13,830 nucleotides of DNA from Fimivicinus intestinavium. Its GTDB lineage: Bacteria > Bacillota > Clostridia > Oscillospirales > Acutalibacteraceae. Position numbers and translations under genes: made by a program. Location of the stretch: assembly GCA_018715765.1 (NCBI GenBank), contig DVKY01000055.1:1-13830 (forward strand), given 5' to 3'. The notes beneath the pieces were generated by a model. The model saw only the letters and a program-made list of their open reading frames with translations. It made no database searches and was not told the origin of the DNA. This document shows, piece after piece, positions 1-5,580 of the stretch (its first letter is position 1; each line of letters begins with the position of its first letter).

Positions 1-113
1 CGGAGTTTTCAGCCTGTGGCCAGGATGCCTGGCAAGGCAGACGACACAGCCTTCCTTGCCGGAAGGCAAGGAGGATCACGCAGCCAGGGGCGTGGCCACA
101 GCGCTGAAAACCG
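1..113. repeat. Long nested inverted repeat (possible structured RNA or element end)
   Basis: Three stacked stems can be drawn. The outer one pairs 1-21 with 94-113 (CGG..TTTTCAGC..CTGTGGCC against its complement, with small bulges). The middle one pairs 28-33 with 83-88 (CCTGGC/GCCAGG). The inner one pairs 51-60 with 65-74 (CCTTGCC core, GGAA tetraloop). A second copy of GGCAAGG at 31-37 could compete with 65-71 for CCTTGCC at 54-60, giving two mutually exclusive folds. I see no open frame with coding character here. It could be a structured non-coding RNA, an attenuator, or the palindromic end of a mobile element. The family is not recognised. Confidence 0.45.
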
Positions 114-134
114 ATGGGTACCCTTGTACACTGA

Positions 135-233
135 TGCTACGATTACCGGAAGATAATCGCCTACTGCCGTGAAAAGGGAATCGAGCCGCTCGATCTGACG
201 ATCCGGGAACTTCACCAATTTATTATCGAGTAA
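135..233 (+). pseudogene. C-terminal fragment of an unrecognised protein
   Basis: A frame open from 135 to a tandem TAATAA stop (231-236) encodes about 32 residues, including YDYRKIIAYCREKGIEPLD. Its composition is plausible for a real protein C-terminus, and an intrinsic terminator follows 6 bp later. There is no in-frame start codon with a ribosome site, and a TGA at 132-134 closes the frame upstream, where the nested hairpin at 1-113 lies. It may be the remnant of a gene truncated by whatever lies to the left, or a chance frame. I do not recognise the family. Confidence 0.3.
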
Positions 234-238
234 TAAGC

Positions 239-273
239 GAAGAGAGACTTGCGGGTGCAGGCCTCTCTTTCTT
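239..273 (+). terminator. Intrinsic terminator after the left-edge fragment
   Basis: AGAGAG (241-246) pairs with CTCTCT (263-268). An inner CTTGC/GCAGG stem (248-252 with 257-261) is separated from it by one mismatch, the loop is GGGT, and TTTCTT follows. It closes rightward transcription before the CRISPR locus and shields the array from read-through. Confidence 0.65.
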
Positions 274-360
274 ATGCCTATCTTTGAGGTGTCAAAATGA
301 CATGTTCATACAATCGCAAATCCTAGACGCATTATCCGCACTGAGCGCAGAAGTGTGACG

Positions 361-392
361 AAAATTCACACGCCCTCCGTGCGGAGTGCGAC
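361..392 (-). repeat. Diverged terminal CRISPR repeat (trailer end)
   Basis: This 32-bp unit lies exactly one period (66 bp) before the first perfect repeat, leaving a 34-bp spacer at 393-426. It keeps GTGCGAC at its right end plus scattered matches elsewhere. Read on the minus strand it starts GTCGCACTCCGCACGGAG, which still folds into a hairpin (CGCACTCC with GGAGGGCG, one mismatch). Degenerate repeats at the leader-distal end are common in CRISPR arrays. Here the stem resembles another I-C repeat variant rather than random decay. Confidence 0.72.
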
Positions 393-426
393 AAAGCGAA
401 GCGGTGAAAACTCATATAGCAATGAC

Positions 427-1927
427 ATTTCAATCCACGCACCCGCGAGGGGTGCGACCCTACTGGTACGGCACGTTTGGGCAGGTTGCCACCATTTCAA
501 TCCACGCACCCGCGAGGGGTGCGACTTGTTTCCATACCGTTTAATTTTAAACGGTATGTATTTCAATCCACGCACCCGCGAGGGGTGCGACCAATTGTGC
601 TGTTCCTTCTTTGGTGGGGTGCCCGGAAGATTTCAATCCACGCACCCGCGAGGGGTGCGACTACCCGGCTGAAACCGCTCCCAGCCGTCAGGATTCTTAT
701 TTCAATCCACGCACCCGCGAGGGGTGCGACCTTCTGCTCGGGTTGTTTATCGTTTTTGGTATCCTATTTCAATCCACGCACCCGCGAGGGGTGCGACGGG
801 GGAGAAACCCCCGTAAGGATGTAAGGAGGTGAATTTCAATCCACGCACCCGCGAGGGGTGCGACAGATGATCTGGCGTTCTTGATGCGTCGGCAAGAAAA
901 TTTCAATCCACGCACCCGCGAGGGGTGCGACTGACTGCCCTTGATCATCTGGTTGGGGAATGTCGAATTTCAATCCACGCACCCGCGAGGGGTGCGACTC
1001 GTCTCCTTTTTCACTGTCCCCCCCCCGAATCGGATTTCAATCCACGCACCCGCGAGGGGTGCGACTCTTACCGGCGTTGACCAATTTTCCGCCGGAAGAT
1101 ATTTCAATCCACGCACCCGCGAGGGGTGCGACGATTGACCGATATGATGCAGAAGAAATTAACAAATTTCAATCCACGCACCCGCGAGGGGTGCGACCAC
1201 CCCCTTGACCAATGGGGCCAACGGGACTGTGATTTCAATCCACGCACCCGCGAGGGGTGCGACATATCAAAGTTTCAATGGAAGATTACGCAATTACAAT
1301 TTCAATCCACGCACCCGCGAGGGGTGCGACTTCACCGCTTTCCGCGCCAAATAGATCCACGTCTATTTCAATCCACGCACCCGCGAGGGGTGCGACAATT
1401 CCGGTTTGTACGATATGCTATACCATACCAATTTCAATCCACGCACCCGCGAGGGGTGCGACGTTTGACGGTGCTGCCGCTATTGCAGGCGCTCAGATTT
1501 CAATCCACGCACCCGCGAGGGGTGCGACTTTCGAGCGATCCAATTTAACAAATTGATAGACGGTATTTCAATCCACGCACCCGCGAGGGGTGCGACGATT
1601 TTGGACGGTACGTTTAAACGGGTATGCGTAATTTCAATCCACGCACCCGCGAGGGGTGCGACGTTCCGCTGGAAGTATGATGAAGTTGATCTTTTAATTT
1701 CAATCCACGCACCCGCGAGGGGTGCGACCGCAACAGTAGTAGGAATCAGGCATGTAGACTTTATTTCAATCCACGCACCCGCGAGGGGTGCGACATATGG
1801 CTCGCCACTATGTGATATCATACAGTTGATATTTCAATCCACGCACCCGCGAGGGGTGCGACTCGTGGGCAGGTCTTTCGGCCTGCCTTTTTTCGATTTC
1901 AATCCACGCACCCGCGAGGGGTGCGAC
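427..1927 (-). CRISPR. Type I-C CRISPR array, 23 perfect repeats and 22 spacers
   Basis: Identical 32-bp repeats start at 427, 494, 560, 630, 699, 766, 833, 900, 967, 1034, 1101, 1166, 1232, 1299, 1365, 1431, 1497, 1565, 1631, 1697, 1763, 1831 and 1896. On the plus strand each begins ATTTCAATCCACGC and ends GGGGTGCGAC. The reverse strand gives the classic I-C form GTCGCACCC...GGGTGCG...GATTGAAAT, whose 7-bp stem around CTCGC is the Cas5d cleavage hairpin. Spacers are 33-38 bp, mostly 34-35, and none looks duplicated. The leader is at the right end, so the newest spacer is 1863-1895 and pre-crRNA is transcribed leftward. No cas gene is in the window. The uniform repeats suggest an array that was active recently. 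Confidence 0.99.
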
Positions 1928-1966
1928 AGTAAACACAGCCAATCGCTTGTCTGCTTTTACTCCTTT

Positions 1967-1995
1967 ATTACAGCATGTTTTACAGAATTTTGCAA
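1967..1995 (-). promoter_or_regulatory. CRISPR array promoter in the leader
   Basis: On the minus strand, TTGCAA (1990-1995) is separated by 17 bp from TGTAAT (1967-1972), with an extended -10 TG (TGCTGTAAT). The predicted start of transcription is near 1960, about 30 bases before the first repeat, and runs leftward through the array. Confidence 0.65.
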
Positions 1996-2003
1996 GCATC
2001 CGA

Positions 2004-2022
2004 CGTATACAAACCGTATACA
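2004..2022. repeat. Tandem CGTATACA motif in the CRISPR leader
   Basis: CGTATACA occurs at 2004-2011 and again at 2015-2022. Each copy contains the palindrome GTATAC, and the two are one helical turn (11 bp) apart, just upstream of the promoter -35 element. The arrangement suits a protein-binding site, either a repressor operator or an integration-host-type site. The function is inferred. Confidence 0.4.
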
Positions 2023-2308
2023 GTTGCAAAAAAATTTAAAAATAAGGTGCGAAACGCCTGATGATTTTATGTTCGCTCGGGGTTCGCACCTGTCTAAAAA
2101 ATATTTTTACAAAGCCTCTCAACCTCTGTTTCAGCGCATTATCCTTATGTATCCTGAACGAACTGAAGGTATTGGGGCAGAACGGACAGCTTATCTCCTC
2201 TTTCGTATTCCTTTTAGTACAATAAAGTCCCCACTGGTTGTTCAGTATACCATCCTATCTAACAAATGTGCGCGTTCACAGTCAGGTGTAGGTATCCATT
2301 ATATAACT

Positions 2309-2518
2309 TTATCCAGCCTTATTGACGGACAGGGTTGCATCCAGCGCCGCAACGATCTTTTGCAGCGTTACCAGTGTGGAAGCGCTTTTCTTGCTCTCAA
2401 TCCGTCCGATGACGGCTTGCGTTAGGCCGCAGGCCCTCGCCAGATTCTGCTGTGTCCCGCCTTTGGCTTTTCGCAGCTCGATCAGTTCATCGATGAGCCG
2501 GGCGCACTGTTCGGGCAC
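2309..2518 (-). CDS. XRE/Cro-type helix-turn-helix regulator (antitoxin-like)
   Basis: This is a DNA-binding protein of about 69 residues. The HTH spans roughly residues 23-43 (TQQNLARACGLTQAVIGRIE), matching the short XRE/HigA-like family in which almost the whole protein is the DNA-binding domain. I chose the GTG at 2518: GGAAGG lies 8 bases upstream, and the protein then begins PEQCARLIDELIELRKAKG, as relatives do. The longer frame from an ATG at 2584 (91 aa) would add residues that are only a shadow of the DUF2442 C-terminus in another frame. It lies downstream of the methyltransferase and overlaps the end of the broken DUF2442 gene, a common partner, so the pair was probably translationally coupled. 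It has remained open while its neighbour decayed. A role as antitoxin or autorepressor is inferred. Confidence 0.8.
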   Translation of the reverse strand: MPEQCARLIDELIELRKAKGGTQQNLARACGLTQAVIGRIESKKSASTLVTLQKIVAALDATLSVNKAG

Positions 2519-2808
2519 TTTTCGCACCTTCCACCGCTGCCCCTTCCTGATATAGCGTTTCCGGGGCGATATCAATAGCTCCATCGTTCCACACCGTCAC
2601 GCCGTAATCGATAATAGACCGCGCGGAATACGTCCTTGTCCGCCAGCGGTGAAAAGGCGGGCGATCCAGAAGGGCTTAAAGTCAAATATTTTTGCCTCTC
2701 CCGTATTGAACCGAACCCACAGTTTGTAATCATCGAGCGGGCGAACGCCGCAACCTTGATCGCGGGAGCGGGCTCCCCGGCATAGGCGATGCCATTCATC
2801 ACATACAT
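2487..2808 (-). pseudogene. DUF2442 family gene broken by about four frameshifts
   Basis: Read leftward from the ATG at 2806-2808, the DUF2442 pattern can be followed only by changing frame repeatedly. IKVAA is read in the first frame, then RPLDDYKLWVRF and GEAKIFDF in another, then PLADKDVFRAVY back in the first, then DYGVTVWNDGAIDIAPE in a third, ending at TGA 2487-2489. Single-base losses near 2746, 2670 and 2658 and one extra base near 2613 would explain it. Intact relatives are small proteins of about 80-110 residues, often encoded beside XRE regulators or DUF4160 proteins in toxin-antitoxin-like pairs. The start lies 16 bp after the methyltransferase stop. A cluster of sequencing errors is possible but unlikely, because both neighbours are intact. 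Confidence 0.8.
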
Positions 2809-2824
2809 TTTTCTTCGCCGCCTT

Positions 2825-3604
2825 TTATCTGAGCGGTTCGATCTTTCCAAACGGCTCATTTTTAACTGCCAGCGTAGCCCAAAAGGTCGGCACGCCGTGT
2901 TCATGCAGAAAGCCCGACCCGTTTGTATCCTCATAGAGGTCGAGCAGTTGAAAGCCCGCCCGGAGTTGGCCGCGGATTTGCTCTTCAAGTGTGTGTGAAA
3001 ACTGAATGCCATCCTCCTTTTTCAGAGATTGCAGGAGCGCCGGGTCCCTCAACGGGTTAAAGGGAAGGCGGTATCGGATGGTGCGCTCATCCTCCTCGTC
3101 AACGAGGAAATTGATGCCGTTATCCAGTCCAGCCATAAGCCTCCCGCCCTTTTTCAGAATGCGGTAGCATTCTTGCCAGACATGCATTACATCCTCGATA
3201 TAACAGTTGGAGACCGGATGAAAAATCAGATCAAACGAATCTTTCTCAAACGGAAGCGGTTTTGTCATATCTCCCCGGATTGCGTTGATCGAATATCCTT
3301 CCCGTTCTGCAACCATCAATTCGCTGGCGATTTGCTGCTTGGAATAATCCAGAACCGTGCATTCGGCGCCCAGCGCAGCAAAAATTGGCATCTGCTGGCC
3401 GCCGCCAGAGGCAAGACCGAGCACCTTTTTGCCCTTCAGCGCAGGATACCATTCCCGGGGAACGGGTTTAGTGGGTGTCAGGAGCATGGACCAGTTTCCG
3501 TTGCGCACCTCCAAAAACTGTTCCTGTGTGATCGGGATTCCCCATACCCAGCCCTCTTCAACCCAGCTGTCAATCGTATTTGCATTGATTTCCGTGTAGT
3601 CCAT
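2825..3604 (-). CDS. Class I SAM-dependent methyltransferase
   Basis: The protein has 259 residues and uses the ATG at 3604, with GGAAGGA about 8 bases upstream. A longer in-frame extension reaching 3904 would cross this gene's own promoter and is rejected. The Rossmann-type core is clear: motif I VLGLASGGGQQ (61-71), the acidic residue after strand 2 (VLDYS, D86), GDMTKPLPFE (111-120), motif IV FDLIFHPVSNCYIEDV (124-139) and LKKGGRL (150-156). The substrate is not evident. The fold class includes small-molecule, quinone and protein methyltransferases, and the HPVSNCYIED signature is typical of a common uncharacterised Clostridia group. It is the first gene of the leftward unit with the DUF2442 pseudogene and XRE regulator, and shares its upstream gap with the divergent rmlB gene. 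Confidence 0.93.
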   Translation of the reverse strand: MDYTEINANTIDSWVEEGWVWGIPITQEQFLEVRNGNWSMLLTPTKPVPREWYPALKGKKVLGLASGGGQQMPIFAALGAECTVLDYSKQQIASELMVAEREGYSINAIRGDMTKPLPFEKDSFDLIFHPVSNCYIEDVMHVWQECYRILKKGGRLMAGLDNGINFLVDEEDERTIRYRLPFNPLRDPALLQSLKKEDGIQFSHTLEEQIRGQLRAGFQLLDLYEDTNGSGFLHEHGVPTFWATLAVKNEPFGKIEPLR

Positions 3605-3656
3605 TTTACCATTCCTTCCGACTGCGTATCCTGTGCCGCTCCTGATTGTTTCTTTC

Positions 3657-3685
3657 AGAATAGTATGGCAGCGGGCGTTTGTCAA
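3657..3685 (-). promoter_or_regulatory. Promoter of the methyltransferase unit
   Basis: On the minus strand a perfect TTGACA (3680-3685) is followed 17 bp later by TATTCT (3657-3662). The expected start is near 3650, about 45 bases before the ATG at 3604. Confidence 0.65.
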
Positions 3686-3734
3686 GCTAGGCCACAGCGG
3701 CTGGGCAGGGGGTCGTGCCTCATTGGAGCCTGCC

Positions 3735-3763
3735 TTGCTTTTCAGGCGCTGAAGGGCTATAAT
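3735..3763 (+). promoter_or_regulatory. Probable promoter of rmlB
   Basis: A perfect TATAAT (3758-3763) is preceded at 17 bp by TTGCTT (3735-3740), a weak -35. The resulting 5' leader would be about 135 bases and contains ATTGTG...CACAAT complementary segments, so some leader structure is possible. It is divergent from the methyltransferase promoter. Confidence 0.5.
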
Positions 3764-3904
3764 AAACAAAAAGGATTGTGTCAGCGCCCTCTGCGGCCCA
3801 CAATCGAAAATGGAACGAATATTTTGCAAGGCGGCATTCGCTTTGCGTGGGATTATTGGGCTCCGGCCGTGTGAATGCTGCTTTTCAGAAAGGATGGTTT
3901 TCAT

Positions 3905-4927
3905 TTGAAAAATATATTAGTAACCGGGGGCGCCGGCTTTATCGGCGGTAATTTTATCCATTACCTGCTAAAAAAACGGCAGGATTACCGCATTGTCTGC
4001 CTTGACGCCCTGACCTATGCCGGGAATCTGGAAACGCTGGAGCCATTGCTGGGGGATGCACGTCTGCGTTTTGTCCATGGCGATATCACTGACAGGGCGG
4101 CGGTCTACCGCCTTTTTGAGGAGGAGGGCTTTGACGCAGCGGTCAATTTTGCAGCGGAGAGCCATGTTGACCGTTCGATTGACACGCCTGAGATTTTTTT
4201 AAAAACCAATATCCTTGGCACGCAGGTGCTGTTGGATGCCTGTAATAAATTCGGTACAAAACGTTACCATCAGGTTTCAACCGACGAGGTCTATGGCGAT
4301 CTCCCGCTCGACCGGCCGGAGCTGTTCTTCACGGAGGAAACGCCGCTGCACACCTCGTCCCCCTATTCCGCCAGCAAAGCTTCGGCCGACCTGTTGGTGA
4401 TGGCGTATTACCGCACCTATGGCACGCCCGTGACGATTTCCCGCTGCTCTAACAATTACGGCCCCTATCACTTCCCTGAAAAGCTGATCCCTCTGATGAT
4501 TCTGAACGCGCTGGAGGAAAAGCCGCTGCCTGTTTATGGGGACGGTAAAAACGTGCGCGACTGGCTCTATGTGGAGGATCATTGCCGTGCGATTGAACTG
4601 ATTCTGGAAAAGGGGCGCGTGGGTGAGGTTTACAATATCGGGGGCCATAATGAGCGGCAGAATATCGACGTGGTGCGCACCATCCTGAAAGCGCTCGGCA
4701 AAAGCGAGGATTTGATCGTCTTTGTGAAGGACCGCCCCGGCCATGACCGCCGTTACGCCATTGACCCCGCAAAAATCCACCGCGAGCTTGGCTGGCTGCC
4801 GCAAACGAGCTTTGACGACGGCATTCAGAAAACGATTGACTGGTATCTTAGCAACCGCTCGTGGTGGGAGCATGTTCGCAACGGGGATTACCAGCAGTAT
4901 TATCAGAAAATGTATGGAAACCGCTGA
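3905..4927 (+). CDS. rmlB: dTDP-glucose 4,6-dehydratase
   Basis: This enzyme converts dTDP-D-glucose to dTDP-4-keto-6-deoxy-D-glucose, the second step towards dTDP-L-rhamnose and other deoxysugars, in the cytoplasm. It has 340 residues, the usual family length, from the TTG at 3905. AAAGGATGG lies about 8 bases upstream of it, inside the alternative ATG frame from 3875, which argues against that start. Visible landmarks are the NAD-binding TGGAGFIGG (7-15), NFAAESHVDRSID (81-93), the catalytic STDEVYG (T126, D127, E128), the YSASK catalytic pair (Y154, K158), NNYGPYHFPEKLIP (183-196) and GDGKNVRDWLYVED (212-225). No rmlA, rmlC or rmlD gene is beside it, so the rest of the pathway must lie elsewhere. 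A terminator follows immediately. Confidence 0.97.
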   Translation: MKNILVTGGAGFIGGNFIHYLLKKRQDYRIVCLDALTYAGNLETLEPLLGDARLRFVHGDITDRAAVYRLFEEEGFDAAVNFAAESHVDRSIDTPEIFLKTNILGTQVLLDACNKFGTKRYHQVSTDEVYGDLPLDRPELFFTEETPLHTSSPYSASKASADLLVMAYYRTYGTPVTISRCSNNYGPYHFPEKLIPLMILNALEEKPLPVYGDGKNVRDWLYVEDHCRAIELILEKGRVGEVYNIGGHNERQNIDVVRTILKALGKSEDLIVFVKDRPGHDRRYAIDPAKIHRELGWLPQTSFDDGIQKTIDWYLSNRSWWEHVRNGDYQQYYQKMYGNR

Positions 4928-4931
4928 AGTG

Positions 4932-4974
4932 AAGAGCCGGAGGCCCCAAAAGGAAAGGTGCTTCCGGCTCTTTT
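4932..4974 (+). terminator. Intrinsic terminator after rmlB
   Basis: AAGAGCCGGAGG (4932-4943) pairs with CTTCCGGCTCTT (4961-4972), including one G-T pair, around a loop of about 17 bases. The run TTTT at 4971-4974 follows. It starts 5 bp after the rmlB stop. Confidence 0.85.
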
Positions 4975-5002
4975 CAAACGGTGGGCCGTTTCCGCCGCAC
5001 GA

Positions 5003-5031
5003 TTGCAAAACGGTCTGATTTCGGGTAAAAT
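5003..5031 (+). promoter_or_regulatory. Promoter of the thioesterase-nfo operon
   Basis: TTGCAA (5003-5008) and TAAAAT (5026-5031) are spaced by exactly 17 bp, 34 bp upstream of the thioesterase ATG and just after the rmlB terminator. Confidence 0.6.
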
Positions 5032-5064
5032 AAACCGGTAAATTTGTTTCAGGAGGGCTTTTCT

Positions 5065-5580
5065 ATGCCAGAGCTCGCGCCAAAGCGCGTTTCCGAATCC
5101 ATGACCAGCCAGGTGCAGATCGTCATGCCGGAGCATATCAACGGCTACCACCGCCTGTTCGGCGGTCAGCTTGTGGAGTGGATCGACGTTGTAGCGGGCG
5201 TCGTGGCGCGCCGCCACAGCAACCGCAACGTGACCACAGCCTTCATTGACCACCTGCATTTCAAAGCGCCGGCCTATGCCAATGATACTGTCGTAATCAA
5301 GGGCCGGATCACCTATGTGGGCCGCACCTCTATGGAGGTGCGGGTGGATACCTTTGTGGAGAATCTCGACGGCGCGCGCAAGCTCGTCAACCGCGCCTAC
5401 CTTGTCACTGTGGCGCTCGACGATGACGAGCGCCCCGTGGAGGTGCCGCAGTTGATTTTGGAAACGCCGGAGGATGAAGCAGAGTGGGAGGCGGGCCGCC
5501 GCCGTAACGCCCTGCGCAAGCAGCGCAGGGAGGAGGAGAAGGAGCTCCTGCGCCAGATTGAGGAGAGAGGAGCCGTATGA
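5065..5580 (+). CDS. Hotdog-fold acyl-CoA thioesterase (YciA/BACH type)
   Basis: The enzyme is predicted to hydrolyse acyl-CoA thioesters to free acid and CoA in the cytoplasm. The 171-residue protein starts at ATG 5065 with AGGAGGG 7 bases upstream. The single hotdog domain covers about residues 12-130. It carries the family signature HINGYHRLFGGQLVEWID (24-41), in which D41 sits at the usual catalytic acid position, then FIDHLHFKAPAYANDTV (60-76) and GRTSMEVRVDTFVE (86-99). Residues 137-170 form a highly charged helical tail (RRRNALRKQRREEEKELLRQ) that may aid oligomer contacts. It is the first gene of a four-gene operon, and its stop overlaps the next start (ATGA). The chain-length preference cannot be read from sequence. 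Confidence 0.93.
   Translation: MPELAPKRVSESMTSQVQIVMPEHINGYHRLFGGQLVEWIDVVAGVVARRHSNRNVTTAFIDHLHFKAPAYANDTVVIKGRITYVGRTSMEVRVDTFVENLDGARKLVNRAYLVTVALDDDERPVEVPQLILETPEDEAEWEAGRRRNALRKQRREEEKELLRQIEERGAV

Larger units (their letters stand above)
1928..2091 (-). promoter_or_regulatory. CRISPR leader (type I-C)
   Basis: This AT-rich segment directly abuts the last perfect repeat. It contains the array promoter (1967-1995) and a tandem CGTATACA repeat (2004-2011 and 2015-2022, 11 bp apart). At its far end is the inverted repeat AGGTGCGAA (2045-2053) / TTCGCACCT (2083-2091). A GGTGCGAAcCCC...TTCGCACC stem just upstream of the AT-rich part is, from memory, characteristic of I-C leaders, and it shares GGTGCGA with the repeat itself. 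In most I-C loci cas2 ends immediately beyond this stem. Here no cas2 reading frame is visible. 2092-2308 holds nothing I can identify. Confidence 0.85.

Noticed and set aside
1018..1026. Run of nine C bases in a spacer
   Set aside because: It is a single homopolymer inside one spacer and is explained by the source sequence. It has no evident role, and its exact length could be uncertain.
2092..2308. Possible cas2 remnant between the leader and the XRE gene
   Set aside because: Reading the minus strand in all three frames across the leader-proximal part of this stretch showed no Cas2-like ending. It remains unassigned.
355..2425. Many overlapping open frames across the array on both strands, with recurring peptides such as ISIHAPARGAT, FNPRTREGCD and VAPLAGAWIEI
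   Set aside because: These are translations of the CRISPR repeat in different frames, a well-known annotation artefact. The frame that runs on to 2425 has no ribosome site or family features and crosses the leader.
2572..3012. 146-residue minus-strand frame that could be read as one toxin gene
   Set aside because: Its first half overlaps the methyltransferase C-terminus out of frame, and its second half alternates with other frames to give DUF2442. It is treated as a pseudogene segment.
3029..3874. Long plus-strand open frame of 281 residues opposite the methyltransferase
   Set aside because: It is the antisense shadow of a clearly conserved methyltransferase gene and runs through that gene's promoter. 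No family features are seen.
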